DNA of 64,000 bases from Pseudomonas sp. ANT_J12 (GCF_008370045.1 NZ_VOBN01000008.1:62001-126000); one strand, 5' to 3'; positions 32,629-42,335 are shown, counted from the stretch's first letter. Numbers and translations are program-made. Notes: generated by a model not told the origin, from the sequence alone.

Positions 32629-34020
32629 ATGACCCAGGTTTCCAGTCACACCCATGCGATTTCGATCAACCCCGCCACGGGCGAGCAGATCGGTCACTAC
32701 CCTTTCGAATCCGCCGCGGCACTGGACGCCGCCCTTGCCCGCGCCGCCGCCGGGTTCAAGGCCTGGCGCCGCACGCCGGTCGAACAGCGCGCGCAATCGC
32801 TGATCGCCCTGGCTCAAGCCCTACGAGATGACGCGCAAAACCTGGCACACATGATCACCCTGGAAATGGGCAAGCCCACCACCCAGGCCCGGGGTGAAAT
32901 CGAAAAATGTGCGCAATTGTGCGAGTGGTACGCCGAACACGGCCCCGCCATGCTCAGTGCCGAGCCGACGCTGGTTGAAGGTGGCAAGGCGCGCATTGAA
33001 TACCGTCCGCTGGGGCCGATTCTGGCCGTGATGCCGTGGAACTTCCCGATCTGGCAGGTGCTGCGTGGCGCCGTTCCAGCGCTGATCGCCGGTAACACCT
33101 ACGTGCTGAAACACGCGCCCAACGTCATGGGTAGCGCTTATCTGCTGCGCGACGCGTTCCAACGCGCCGGTTTCGCCGACGGTGTGTTTGAAGTGATCAA
33201 CGTCACGCCGGAGGGTGTTTCCACGGCGATCAAAGATCCACGCATCGCCGCCGTCACCCTCACCGGCAGCGTGCGCGCCGGCATGGCCATCGGCGCCCAG
33301 GCCGGTGCCGCCCTGAAGAAGTGTGTGCTGGAACTGGGCGGTTCCGATCCGTTTATTGTGCTCAACGACGCTGACCTCGACGACGCCGTCAAAGCCGCCG
33401 TGATTGGCCGCTACCAGAACACCGGGCAAGTCTGCGCGGCAGCCAAGCGCTTGATCGTCGAGCAAGGCGTTGTCGAAGAATTCACCCGCAAGTTTGTCGA
33501 GGCGACGCGCCAACTGGTGGTCGGCGATCCGCAGTCCAGCGCCACTTACATCGGCCCCATGGCCCGTTTTGATCTGCGCGATGAGCTGGACCAGCAAGTC
33601 CGCGACACCCTGGAAGAAGGCGCGACCTTGCTGCTGGGCGGCCAAAAGGCTGAAGGCCCTGGCAACTTTTATGAGCCGACCGTGTTCAGTAACGTCACCG
33701 ACCAGATGACCTCGTTCAAACAGGAACTGTTTGGCCCGGTCGCCTCGATCATTACCGCCCGGGATGCCGAGCATGCCGTGGCGCTGGCCAATGACAGCGA
33801 GTTCGGCCTGGCGTCGACGATCTACACGCGCAATCTCGATCTCGCCAAACAGATGGCCGACGAGCTGGAAACCGGCGGCGTGTTCATCAATGGCTACTGC
33901 GCCAGTGACCCGCGCGTCACCTTCGGCGGCGTGAAGAAAAGCGGCTTTGGCCGTGAGCTGTCGCACTTCGGTGTGCGGGAGTTCTGCAACGCGCAGACGG
34001 TGTGGCTGGATCGCCGCTGA
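32629..34020 (+). CDS. sad: NAD-dependent succinate semialdehyde dehydrogenase (Sad type)
   Basis: This 463-residue aldehyde dehydrogenase oxidises succinate semialdehyde to succinate, the last step of the putrescine/GABA route. It has MPWNFPIWQVLR, the general base Glu in LELGGSDPFIVL and the catalytic Cys in NTGQVCAAAKRLIV, then KQELFGPVASI and FGGVKKSGFGRELSHFGVREF. About 460 residues, without the N-terminal extension of GabD, fits the Sad/YneI branch. It is divergent from ptrR across 100 nt, and it complements the agu operon in the same window. Confidence 0.9.
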   Translation: MTQVSSHTHAISINPATGEQIGHYPFESAAALDAALARAAAGFKAWRRTPVEQRAQSLIALAQALRDDAQNLAHMITLEMGKPTTQARGEIEKCAQLCEWYAEHGPAMLSAEPTLVEGGKARIEYRPLGPILAVMPWNFPIWQVLRGAVPALIAGNTYVLKHAPNVMGSAYLLRDAFQRAGFADGVFEVINVTPEGVSTAIKDPRIAAVTLTGSVRAGMAIGAQAGAALKKCVLELGGSDPFIVLNDADLDDAVKAAVIGRYQNTGQVCAAAKRLIVEQGVVEEFTRKFVEATRQLVVGDPQSSATYIGPMARFDLRDELDQQVRDTLEEGATLLLGGQKAEGPGNFYEPTVFSNVTDQMTSFKQELFGPVASIITARDAEHAVALANDSEFGLASTIYTRNLDLAKQMADELETGGVFINGYCASDPRVTFGGVKKSGFGRELSHFGVREFCNAQTVWLDRR

Positions 34021-34062
34021 TTGCACCGACATGCCTGGGAGCGTTTAGCTCCCGGGTTTAAT

Positions 34063-35019
34063 TCAGATTGGCGGATTGCCCGGCCCTGGTCGAACAAACC
34101 ATTGCCCGGTAATCCGCCCACCCCAGTGCTCCCCTTCCTGCTCCTGCTCCAACGTGAACCCCACGTCTTCATACAGCTTGCGCGCCGCATCCAGACCTTT
34201 GAACGTCCACAGCCGCGTTGCCGTAAAACCGCATTCGTCACAAAACCGCATGGCTTCAGCCAGCAAGCGCTTCCCGGCGCCTTGGCCCCGCGCGCTGTCA
34301 TCCAGAATGAAACAACGCAGCACCGCGCCCCCCTCTTCGCCTTCACCATCGATGGCAATCGAACCGACGATGCGTTCGCCGTCCAGCGCCGCCCACACCT
34401 CATTGCGCGGGTTGTGCAGACGCCCCATCAATTCGGCCATGTCGGAGGCGACCAGGCTTTCGAACGGCTGACCGAAGTTCGCGACTTTGGCGTAGTAGCA
34501 GGCATGCATTTCGACGATGCGGCCGATGATGCCGGGACGGTAGCCCCGAGCAATCTGCAACGTCACCTTGGGCGGTTCGGTGCCCAGGCGTTGGGATTGC
34601 AGGGCTACAGCGTAATGGCCCAGGCCTTCACTGACGGCCTGTTGTTGCGCCGGGCTCAAGTGCGTCATGGCGGCACCGACCCGTTGGTTGGCGAAGGCAT
34701 CCACCGCGCGCAAGGTCTGGCGGCCCTGGTCCGTGAGTTGCAGTTTTTTCGAACGTGCGTCCTGCTCATTCGGCACTTCTTCGATCTCGCCGGCCTCGAT
34801 GAGCTTGCGCACCATGCGGCTGACGCTGGATTTTTCCAGGCCGAGCAGCGCCACCAGTTCCACGGCGGTCAGCGATTCGCGGTTGCCCAGTTCCACGAGG
34901 GTGTGCACGGAGGACGGCGGATAGTCGGTCGCCGCCAGGGTCGCCTGCATAAAACCCAACTCTCGCACCATCAGGCGCGACGCCGAACGAACGTGGTGGA
35001 TCAGGTTGGAATCGGTCAC
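34063..35019 (-). CDS. MarR-type helix-turn-helix fused to GNAT acetyltransferase
   Basis: This 318-residue fusion has a MarR winged helix in residues ~5-140 (LTAVELVALLGLEKSSVSRMVRKLIEAGEIEEVPNEQDARSKKLQLT) and a GNAT fold in residues ~155-318 (VWAALDGERIVGSIAID, then LRCFILDDSARGQGAGKRLLAEA with the acetyl-CoA loop RGQGAGKRLL, and LYEDVGF). The GTG at 35019, with AGGAGG 8 nt ahead, is the best start. Such proteins are usually annotated 'bifunctional MarR/GNAT'; whether the acetyltransferase modifies a small molecule or a protein is unknown. There is no clear divergent target. Confidence 0.88.
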   Translation of the reverse strand: MTDSNLIHHVRSASRLMVRELGFMQATLAATDYPPSSVHTLVELGNRESLTAVELVALLGLEKSSVSRMVRKLIEAGEIEEVPNEQDARSKKLQLTDQGRQTLRAVDAFANQRVGAAMTHLSPAQQQAVSEGLGHYAVALQSQRLGTEPPKVTLQIARGYRPGIIGRIVEMHACYYAKVANFGQPFESLVASDMAELMGRLHNPRNEVWAALDGERIVGSIAIDGEGEEGGAVLRCFILDDSARGQGAGKRLLAEAMRFCDECGFTATRLWTFKGLDAARKLYEDVGFTLEQEQEGEHWGGRITGQWFVRPGPGNPPI

Positions 35020-35212
35020 GGCGCACACCTCCTGGGAAACAGTTATTTAGTTGTATTGCACAACAAAATATCCGTCAATCGAGGCGAGCGGTGTGATGAC
35101 CGTCCGTAACCCTGCCCAAGGGCGCCCTGCGGCTTAACTATCCTTAACCACACAGAGCAATCCGGAGCCGGGATCTTGATAAGGAGCAGCCACTTCAACC
35201 GAGTACCCCATC

Positions 35213-35518
35213 ATGAAAATGCTACTGACGGTCGAGTTCCCACCTGAACCTTTCAACACGCTGGTGCGCGCCGGCAAAGTCGGTGAAATCATCGGGCGCG
35301 TGCTGGAAAGCCTTAAACCCGAAACGGTCTACTTCACTGAACAGGACGGCAAGCGCGGCGGGATTTTGCTGATCGACGTGCAGGACGCCTCCGACATCCC
35401 GCGTTTCTCCGAACCGTTCTTTCTCAACTTCCAGGCCAGCTGCAAATTCCGCATCGCCATGAGCCCGCAGGATCTGCAAAAGGCCGATCTGGAGGCGCTC
35501 GGCAAAACCTGGGGCTGA
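35213..35518 (+). CDS. Small conserved-looking protein, function unknown
   Basis: This 101-residue cytoplasmic protein reads as an alpha+beta barrel (MKMLLTVEFPPEPFNTLVRAG, then YFTEQDGKRGGILLIDVQDASDIPRFSEPFFL, FRIAMSPQDL). That is a ferredoxin-like, muconolactone-isomerase-like pattern, but I cannot name the family. The strongest ribosome-site candidate, AAGGAG, is 28 nt upstream, so the start is not certain. It is convergent with the MFS gene, their ends abutting at 35518/35519. Confidence 0.65.
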   Translation: MKMLLTVEFPPEPFNTLVRAGKVGEIIGRVLESLKPETVYFTEQDGKRGGILLIDVQDASDIPRFSEPFFLNFQASCKFRIAMSPQDLQKADLEALGKTWG

Positions 35519-36931
35519 TCAGGCCCGGCGTCCGCGACTGGCCAATGCAATGGCGAGCGCGACGACCATCAGCGCGGCGGCCACCGCAAACGTCATCCGC
35601 AGACCGGCAGCGACGGCTTCGGGGGCGGCCGTCGTCAGGTCGGTCGTCGCCGAAGCGAAGGCAAACACGGCACCGATCACCGAGGCACCGGTGATCAACC
35701 CGAGATTGCGCGACAAGCTGAGCAGGCCGGACATCACGCCGCGCTGCTCCGACGGTACGTCCAGCATCACCACGGTGTTGTTGGCGGCCTGGAACAGCTG
35801 ATAACCCGGGGTCAGGATGACGATGGCCGTCACGTAGCCTGCCAGACCGAACCACGCCGGCAACACGGACAGCGCAATTGAACCCGCCGCCATGGCGACC
35901 AGCCCGAGGATGACCATGCCCGACGCGCCGAACCGGTCAACCACCCGCCCCGCCGGCAAGCCACTCAACGCGGAGATGACCGGACCGATCGACATCACCA
36001 CACCGACCACGGCCAGGTTGAGTCCAAGCCCACGGGAAAGGTAGAACGGCCCGACCACCAGCGTTGCCATCATCACCGTCGACACCAACACGTTGGTGGC
36101 GAGGCTCCCGCTCAGCGATGCATCGCGGAACATCGCCAAACGGATCAACGGCGAATCCACCGTCGACTCGACGAACACGAAGAGGCCGGTGCCCAAAACA
36201 GCCACGCACAGCAGCGCCACATTGAGCACACCAAAACTGCCCCGGCCCAGGGTCATGGCGAGGGAATAGGCAGCCAGCGTCAACGCCAGCAGCAACGTGC
36301 CCACAGGGTCGAAACCACCACGCTTCGGCTCTCGACGATCGGCTGGCAGATACAGCCAGGCGAGCGAGAACGTCAGAATCCCCAGCGGCACGTTGATCAG
36401 GAATATCGCCTGCCAGCCGAACCCGGCGATCAGCACGCCGCCCAGGGATGGACCAAGCGCGGTGCCAATCGCCGACATCGTCCCCAGCAAGCCCATGGCA
36501 CTACCGGTCCTTTCCTTCGGCACCGTTTCGCCGATAAACGCCAGGGTCAGCGCCATCATGATCGCGGCGCCGAGGCCCTGTAAGGCGCGGGCGCTGATCA
36601 GCAACCAAAGCGAGGGCGCAAGGCCGCACAAGGCTGAAGCCAGGGTGAACAACGCGATGCCCGTCAGCAGCAAGCGACGGCGGCCGATGAGGTCACCGAG
36701 CCGTCCGACGCTGACGATCAAGGTGGTAATGGCGAGCAGATAGGCGAGGACGATCCACTGCACGGCCTGAAAGGACGCGCCGAACACTTCGGCTAACGCC
36801 GGCAAACCAACATTGGCGATGCTGGTGCCCAGCGATGACAACAGCATCGACAACGACAGGCTGGCGAGCACCCAACGCACCGAAGGTGTCCGTTGTGCAC
36901 TGGCGGCGAGGGTCTGATCGGGGTGGGTCAT
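35519..36931 (-). CDS. MFS transporter, DHA2-type drug efflux
   Basis: This 470-residue protein has about 14 predicted transmembrane segments. It shows LAYLLAITTLIVSVGRLGDLIGRRRLLLTG (motif A), ARALQGLGAAIMMALTLAFIGETV and TALGPSLGGVLIAGFGWQAIFLIN (motif C), typical of QacA/EmrB-type exporters. ATG 36931, with AAGGAGCTC ahead, is chosen over an upstream frame extension. No membrane-fusion partner is nearby, so it probably works alone across the inner membrane. A LysR gene is divergent. Confidence 0.88.
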   Translation of the reverse strand: MTHPDQTLAASAQRTPSVRWVLASLSLSMLLSSLGTSIANVGLPALAEVFGASFQAVQWIVLAYLLAITTLIVSVGRLGDLIGRRRLLLTGIALFTLASALCGLAPSLWLLISARALQGLGAAIMMALTLAFIGETVPKERTGSAMGLLGTMSAIGTALGPSLGGVLIAGFGWQAIFLINVPLGILTFSLAWLYLPADRREPKRGGFDPVGTLLLALTLAAYSLAMTLGRGSFGVLNVALLCVAVLGTGLFVFVESTVDSPLIRLAMFRDASLSGSLATNVLVSTVMMATLVVGPFYLSRGLGLNLAVVGVVMSIGPVISALSGLPAGRVVDRFGASGMVILGLVAMAAGSIALSVLPAWFGLAGYVTAIVILTPGYQLFQAANNTVVMLDVPSEQRGVMSGLLSLSRNLGLITGASVIGAVFAFASATTDLTTAAPEAVAAGLRMTFAVAAALMVVALAIALASRGRRA

Positions 36932-37049
36932 GAAGGTGAGCTCCTTGGCTGGCTGTCCACAGCGTACGGCCCGTCCTGACAAGGCGGAAGACGCACCGTT
37001 TGCACATTACTTGTGCACCAGACGCCATATCCCGTGCTAACGTCGCCAC

Positions 37050-37955
37050 ATGTCGATGCCCGATCTCAACTTGCTTATCACCCTGGATGTTCTGCTCACA
37101 GAAGGCAGCGTCACGCGCGCCGCCAAGCGACTGCGGCTAAGCCCGTCGGCGATGAGCCGGGCGCTGGCGCGCTTGCGTGAAACCACCGGCGATCCGCTGC
37201 TGGTCCGGGCCGGCCGCGGCCTCGTGCCCACGCCCCGCGCGCTCGAATTGCGCGAACGAGTCAGTCAACTGGTGCAAGACGCCGAAGCGATCCTGCGCCC
37301 CGTCGAGCAGCTCAATCTGCAGCAATTGGTGCGCACCTTCACCGTGCGCACCAGTGACGGTTTTGTGGAGACGTTCGGCCCGGACCTGCTGGCTCGCATC
37401 AGCGAAGAAGCGCCGGGGGTGCGGTTGCTGTTCGTGCAGAAACCGAACAAGGACAGCACACCCTTGCGCGATGGGACGGTGGACATGGAGACCGGCGTGG
37501 TCGGAACGTCGATGGCGCCGGAGCTGCGAGCGCAGGCGTTGTTCCGCGACCGTTTTATTGGCGTGGTACGCCTGGAGCATCCGCTAAGCCAGGGCGACAT
37601 GACCCCGGCCCGGTATGCGGCTGGCCGGCACATCGGCGTGTCGCGACGGGGCCCGGAGAAAGGGCCGACGGCGATTGATGACGCCTTGGCTGCGCTCGGG
37701 CTGGAGCGCGAGATTGTCACCGTCGTCGGCGGTTTCTCTACCGCACTGGCGCTGGTTCGCTCCTGCGACCTGATCGCCAGCGTGCCGGAACGCCATACCG
37801 CCAGCCTGCGTGCCGGCCTGCACAGTTTCGCCCTTCCGGTTGCCATCCCGCCGATCACCGTGTCCCTGCTCTGGCACCCCCGGCTCGATGCCGACCCGGC
37901 GCATCGCTGGTTGCGGGGGTGTATTCGGGAGGTGTGTGCCGAGCCGCTGTTGTAG
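37050..37955 (+). CDS. LysR-type regulator, divergent from MFS gene
   Basis: This 301-residue LysR protein opens LNLLITLDVLLTEGSVTRAAKRLRLSPSAMSRALARLRETTGDPLLVRAGRGLVPT, the NodD/LinR-like subgroup pattern. The effector-binding half begins near residue 90. An alternative ATG two codons downstream is possible. It is divergent from the DHA2 exporter (118-nt gap), which it probably regulates. It is followed by a large REP-type inverted pair. Confidence 0.84.
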   Translation: MSMPDLNLLITLDVLLTEGSVTRAAKRLRLSPSAMSRALARLRETTGDPLLVRAGRGLVPTPRALELRERVSQLVQDAEAILRPVEQLNLQQLVRTFTVRTSDGFVETFGPDLLARISEEAPGVRLLFVQKPNKDSTPLRDGTVDMETGVVGTSMAPELRAQALFRDRFIGVVRLEHPLSQGDMTPARYAAGRHIGVSRRGPEKGPTAIDDALAALGLEREIVTVVGGFSTALALVRSCDLIASVPERHTASLRAGLHSFALPVAIPPITVSLLWHPRLDADPAHRWLRGCIREVCAEPLL

Positions 37956-37972
37956 CCCGCAACACAGCTTCT

Positions 37973-38112
37973 GTGGCGAGCGGCTTTTGTGGCGAGGGGG
38001 CTTGCCCCCGTTCGGCTGCGAAGCAGTCGTATAACCAGGCGACTCGGTTAGCCTGAAAAATAGTAGGGGGCCGCTTCGCGACCCAACGGGGGCAAGCCCC
38101 CTAGCCACAAAA
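37973..38112. repeat. Large REP-type inverted pair
   Basis: TTTTGTGGCGAGGGGGCTTG (from 37985) and CAAGCCCCCTAGCCACAAAA (to 38111) are long inverted arms about 70 nt apart, each with an inner GGGGGC..GCCCCC hairpin. They enclose GGTTGCG-type filler. The core matches 20488-20549. Further partial copies (GGCCACAAA, GACCACAAA) trail to 38165. This is a typical REP doublet at a gene end, before the kdp operon. Confidence 0.85.
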
Positions 38113-38280
38113 GGCTCCCTTGGCCACAAACACATTCCTTGACCACAAAAGTCGTCCCCAGCCTGCAAAAAACAGCTCCTCCCGCACGTCTTTATAAGAT
38201 CTTTATCCCCCCGCCCCCAATCCTGATAACAACTTACCAGCCATCCCTCTAGGCTTTTCCTCAATGCAGGAGGAAACGCC

Positions 38281-38376
38281 ATGGACTTTATCTTTGTGGT
38301 ACTCGGTGCGCTGCTTTTCGTCAGCCTGATCGGTCTGGCCCGTGGCTGCGCGGCGCTCAACAGGAGGCGGTCATGA
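38281..38376 (+). CDS. 31-residue membrane peptide at the head of the kdp operon
   Basis: A short frame reads MDFIFVVLGALLFVSLIGLA followed by RGCAALNRRRS. It is one transmembrane helix with a basic cytoplasmic tail containing one Cys. It has a strong ribosome site (AGGAGGAAACGCC before ATG), and its stop overlaps the kdpF start by 4 nt (ATGA), so it is clearly translated with the operon. kdpF itself follows, so this is an extra peptide. It could be a second KdpF-like stabiliser of the KdpABC complex or a leader peptide that couples kdpF translation. Confidence 0.75.
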   Translation: MDFIFVVLGALLFVSLIGLARGCAALNRRRS

Positions 38377-38465
38377 CCGGTTTCTATCTGTTCGGCGGCA
38401 TCATCGCGGCCGGGTTGCTGGTGTACCTGGTCGCCGCGCTGTTCTTTCCGGAGGACTTCCTATGA
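38373..38465 (+). CDS. kdpF: Potassium-transporting ATPase subunit KdpF
   Basis: This 30-residue single-helix protein (MTGFYLFGGIIAAGLLVYLV, then AALFFPEDFL) matches the KdpF pattern 'L.A..LL.YL..AL..PE.F'. KdpF binds and stabilises KdpABC, taking the place of a lipid. AGGAGG lies 5 nt before ATG. It overlaps both neighbours by 4 nt, so translation is coupled through to kdpA. Confidence 0.92.
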   Translation: MTGFYLFGGIIAAGLLVYLVAALFFPEDFL

Positions 38466-40234
38466 CCACGCAAGCCTGGATCCTCCTCGGGGCTTTTTTG
38501 CTGGTGCTGGGTCTGTTGGCTTGGCCCCTCGGACGCTGGCTGACCACGGTGATGGAGGGTCGGTTTGCCCTCGGCGCGCGTATTGAATCGCCGCTGTATC
38601 GCCTGGCCGGGGTCACGCCCGAAGCGCAGATGAGCTGGCTGCAATACGCCCTCGCCCTGATCCTGTTCAACGCCCTGGGATTGCTGGTTGTTTACGCGCT
38701 GCAACGCTTGCAAGGCGTGCTGCCGTTCAACCCCCAAGGCTTCGGCGCCGTGACGCCAGACTCTTCGTTCAACACCGCCGCCAGTTTCGTCACCAACACC
38801 GACTGGCAAGGTTATGGCGGCGAATCGACGATGAGCTACCTGACCCAAATGCTCGCGCTGACCGTGCAGAACTTCCTCTCCGCCGCCACCGGCATCGTCG
38901 TGGCGGTGGCGCTGATTCGCGGCTTCGCCCGCCACAGCGCCAACAGCATTGGCAATGCCTGGGCTGACCTGACCCGCATCACATTGTGGGTGCTGCTGCC
39001 GCTGTCGCTGATCTTCGCGTTGTTCTTGGTCAGCCAAGGCGCGATCCAGAATCTTGACCCCTACAAGGACGTCTCGACGCTGGAAGTCATGCAGTACCAG
39101 GCGCCAGTACTCAACGACGCCGGTCAACCGAAACTTGACGCTCAGGGCAGCCCCGTCACCGTGGCCGCCAGCACCGACAAGCAAACCATCGCCATGGGCC
39201 CGGTCGCCTCGCAAGAAGCGATCAAGATACTCGGCACCAACGGCGGCGGCTTCTTCAATGCCAACTCGGCGCATCCGTTTGAGAACCCCACCGCGCTGAC
39301 CAATTTCCTGCAACTGATCGCGATCTTCCTGATCCCGACCGCGCTGTGCTTCGTGTTCGGCCACATCGTCGGTGACATCCGCCAAGGCTGGGCGTTGCTG
39401 GCGACGATGACGATCATCTTCGTGGTCGCGGTGATCGCCGTCACCCACTACGAACAACTGGGCAATCCGCAGTTTTCCGCGCTGGGCATCGACACAGCGG
39501 CGGGCAATATGGAGGGCAAGGAACTGCGCTTCGGCATCAGCGCCTCCAGCCTGTTCGCCGCCGTGACCACCGCCGCGTCCTGTGGAGCGGTCAACGCCAT
39601 GCACGACTCGTTCACCCCACTGGGCGGCGCGGTGCCGCTGGTGCTGATGCAACTGGGTGAAGTGGTGTTCGGCGGCACCGGCTCGGGGCTGTACGGAATG
39701 TTGGTGTTCGCAATTCTCGCGGTGTTTATCGCCGGTTTGATGATTGGCCGCACACCTGAATATTTGGGCAAAAAGATCGAAGCCTACGAGATGAAAATGG
39801 TCGCCATCGCGATTCTGGTGACGCCGTTGCTGGTGCTGTTCGGCACCGCCATCGCGGTCATGGCCGAGGCCGGCCGGCTGGGGATCGCCAACCCGGGTGC
39901 CCACGGGTTTTCGGAAATCCTCTACGCCTTCTCCTCGGCCGCCAACAACAACGGCAGCGCCTTCGCCGGGTTGTCGGCCAACACGCCGTTCTACAACACG
40001 ATGCTGGCGATCGTTGCCTGGTTTGGCCGCTTCGGCGTGATCGTCCCGGTGCTCGCCATCGCTGGCAGCCTGGCGGCGAAGAAACGCCTGGCGGTCACCG
40101 GCGGCACCATGCCGACCCACGGCATGTTGTTCGTGGCGCTGCTGATCGGCACGGTGTTGCTGGTCGGTTTGCTGAACTACGTGCCGGCGCTCGCGCTCGG
40201 GCCCGTCGTCGAACACCTCAACCTGATCAAGTGA
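38462..40234 (+). CDS. kdpA: Potassium-transporting ATPase subunit KdpA
   Basis: This 590-residue protein is the potassium-binding channel-like subunit, with about ten membrane spans. It has four repeated pore loops of the selectivity-filter type: PDSSFNTAASFVTNTDWQ, GTNGGGFFNANSAHPFENP, SCGAVNAMHDSFTPLGG and SSAANNNGSAFAGL. ATG 38462 overlaps the kdpF stop. It works with KdpB (energy) and KdpC at low external potassium. Confidence 0.97.
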   Translation: MTTQAWILLGAFLLVLGLLAWPLGRWLTTVMEGRFALGARIESPLYRLAGVTPEAQMSWLQYALALILFNALGLLVVYALQRLQGVLPFNPQGFGAVTPDSSFNTAASFVTNTDWQGYGGESTMSYLTQMLALTVQNFLSAATGIVVAVALIRGFARHSANSIGNAWADLTRITLWVLLPLSLIFALFLVSQGAIQNLDPYKDVSTLEVMQYQAPVLNDAGQPKLDAQGSPVTVAASTDKQTIAMGPVASQEAIKILGTNGGGFFNANSAHPFENPTALTNFLQLIAIFLIPTALCFVFGHIVGDIRQGWALLATMTIIFVVAVIAVTHYEQLGNPQFSALGIDTAAGNMEGKELRFGISASSLFAAVTTAASCGAVNAMHDSFTPLGGAVPLVLMQLGEVVFGGTGSGLYGMLVFAILAVFIAGLMIGRTPEYLGKKIEAYEMKMVAIAILVTPLLVLFGTAIAVMAEAGRLGIANPGAHGFSEILYAFSSAANNNGSAFAGLSANTPFYNTMLAIVAWFGRFGVIVPVLAIAGSLAAKKRLAVTGGTMPTHGMLFVALLIGTVLLVGLLNYVPALALGPVVEHLNLIK

Positions 40235-40244
40235 GACCACGACC

Positions 40245-42323
40245 ATGACCCGCCAAGCGTTCTCCTTGTTCGACCCTAAACTCATTACCCCGGCCCTCGT
40301 CGAATCGGTGCGCAAACTCAGCCCCAGAATCCAGTGGCGCAACCCGGTGATGTTCGTCGTCTACATCGGCGCGATCATCACCAGCGCCCTGTGGGTCCAG
40401 GCCCTGCGCGGCCAGGGCGAGGCCAGCGCCGGGTTTATCCTGGCGATTGCCCTGTGGCTGTGGTTCACCGTGCTGTTCGCCAACTTTGCCGAAGCCCTGG
40501 CCGAAGGTCGCAGCAAGGCTCAAGCGGCCTCGTTGCGGGACCTGAAAAAGGAAACCTGGGCCAAAAAACTGCGCGAACCGCACTACGGCGCCGAGTGGCA
40601 ACTGGCGCAATCGAGCGGTCTGTGCAAAGGCGATGTGGTGGTGGTCGAGGCCGGCGACCTCGGCGACTCGATCATCCCCGCCGATGGCGAAGTGATCGAA
40701 GGCGCGGCCTCGGTGGACGAGTCGGCGATCACCGGTGAGTCGGCGCCGGTGATTCGCGAATGTGGCGGCGACTTTTCGGCCGTGACCGGCGGTACCCGCG
40801 TGCTGTCGGACTGGATCGTCGTGCGCGTCACCACCAACCCCGGCGAAACCTTCGTTGACCGCATGATCGCCATGGTCGAGAACGCCAAGCGGCAAAAGAC
40901 CCCGAATGAAATCGCCCTCTCCATCCTGTTGGTGGCGCTGACCATCGTCTTCCTTGGCGTGACCGTGACGCTGCTGCCCTTCTCCCTGTTCGGGGTCTCG
41001 GTGGCCCAGGCCGGGACGCCGGTTTCCATCACCGTGCTGATCTCGCTGCTGGTGTGCCTGATCCCCACCACCATCGCCGGCCTGCTGTCGGCGGTCGGCG
41101 TGGCGGGCATGAGCCGCATGATGGAAGCCAATGTCATCGCCACCTCCGGCCGCGCCGTGGAAGCGGCCGGTGACGTCGACGTTCTGCTCCTGGACAAGAC
41201 CGGCACCATCACCCTCGGCAACCGCCACGCCTCGGCGTTTTTGCCGGCGCCGGGGATCAAGGAAGCGGATCTGGTGGATGTAGCGCAACTCGCCTCCCTC
41301 GCCGACGAAACCCCCGAAGGCCGCAGCATCGTGGTGCTGGCTAAACAACGCTTCAACCTGCGCGAACGGGACATCGGCGCACTCGACGCCCACTTCGTGC
41401 ACTTCTCCGCCCAGACCCGCATGAGTGGCGTCGACATGGGCACGCGCCAACTGCGCAAAGGCGCCGGTGAAGCGATCCTGCGCCATGTGCAAAGTCTCGG
41501 CGGTCACTTCCCCGACGCCGTGCAAACCATCGTCGAAGACGTCGCGCGCCGGGGCAGCACACCGCTGGTGGTAGCTGATGGCGCCAAAGTGCTGGGCGTG
41601 ATCGAGCTCAAGGACATCGTCAAGGGCGGGATCAAGGAACGTTTCGTCGAACTGCGCCGCATGGGGATCAAGACCGTGATGGTCACCGGCGACAACCGCG
41701 TCACTGCCGCCGCCATCGCCGCCGAAGCCGGGGTTGATGACTTTCTGGCCGAAGCCACACCGGAACAGAAACTCGACCTGATCCGCCGCTACCAGGCCGA
41801 AGGTCGCCTGGTGGCGATGACCGGCGACGGCACCAACGACGCCCCGGCGCTGGCCCAGGCCGATGTCGCGGTGGCGATGAACTCGGGAACCCAAGCGGCG
41901 AAGGAAGCCGGGAACATGGTCGATCTGGACAGCAACCCGACCAAGCTCATCGAAGTGGTGGAAACCGGTAAACAAATGCTGATGACCCGGGGCTCGCTGA
42001 CCACGTTCTCGATTGCCAACGACGTGGCCAAGTATTTCGCCATCGTGCCGGCGGCGTTCGTCACCACCTATCCATCGCTTGCGGCGCTGAACATCATGGG
42101 CCTGACCAGCCCCAATTCGGCGGTGTTGTCGGCGGTGATTTTCAATGCGCTGATCATCATTTTCCTGATCCCGCTGGCACTCAAAGGCGTGAAATACCGC
42201 CCGGTCGGCGCCGCCCTGCTGTTGCGGCGCAACCTGCTGATCTACGGGCTGGGCGGGGTCATCGTTCCATTCATCGGCATCAAAATCATCGACATGGCCC
42301 TGGCCGCTGTCGGTCTGGTTTGA
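40245..42323 (+). CDS. kdpB: Potassium-transporting ATPase subunit KdpB
   Basis: This 692-residue P-type ATPase subunit has the phosphorylation motif DKTGTITLGN, the actuator motif DESAITGESAPVI and the hinge MTGDGTNDAPALAQADVAVAMNSGT. IPTTIAGLLSAVGVAGMSR lies in the transmembrane coupling region. A Ser in SVDESAITGES matches the position of the inhibitory phosphoserine known in E. coli KdpB. Normal length, 10 nt after kdpA. Confidence 0.97.
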   Translation: MTRQAFSLFDPKLITPALVESVRKLSPRIQWRNPVMFVVYIGAIITSALWVQALRGQGEASAGFILAIALWLWFTVLFANFAEALAEGRSKAQAASLRDLKKETWAKKLREPHYGAEWQLAQSSGLCKGDVVVVEAGDLGDSIIPADGEVIEGAASVDESAITGESAPVIRECGGDFSAVTGGTRVLSDWIVVRVTTNPGETFVDRMIAMVENAKRQKTPNEIALSILLVALTIVFLGVTVTLLPFSLFGVSVAQAGTPVSITVLISLLVCLIPTTIAGLLSAVGVAGMSRMMEANVIATSGRAVEAAGDVDVLLLDKTGTITLGNRHASAFLPAPGIKEADLVDVAQLASLADETPEGRSIVVLAKQRFNLRERDIGALDAHFVHFSAQTRMSGVDMGTRQLRKGAGEAILRHVQSLGGHFPDAVQTIVEDVARRGSTPLVVADGAKVLGVIELKDIVKGGIKERFVELRRMGIKTVMVTGDNRVTAAAIAAEAGVDDFLAEATPEQKLDLIRRYQAEGRLVAMTGDGTNDAPALAQADVAVAMNSGTQAAKEAGNMVDLDSNPTKLIEVVETGKQMLMTRGSLTTFSIANDVAKYFAIVPAAFVTTYPSLAALNIMGLTSPNSAVLSAVIFNALIIIFLIPLALKGVKYRPVGAALLLRRNLLIYGLGGVIVPFIGIKIIDMALAAVGLV

Positions 42324-42335
42324 GGGAGCTTTGTC

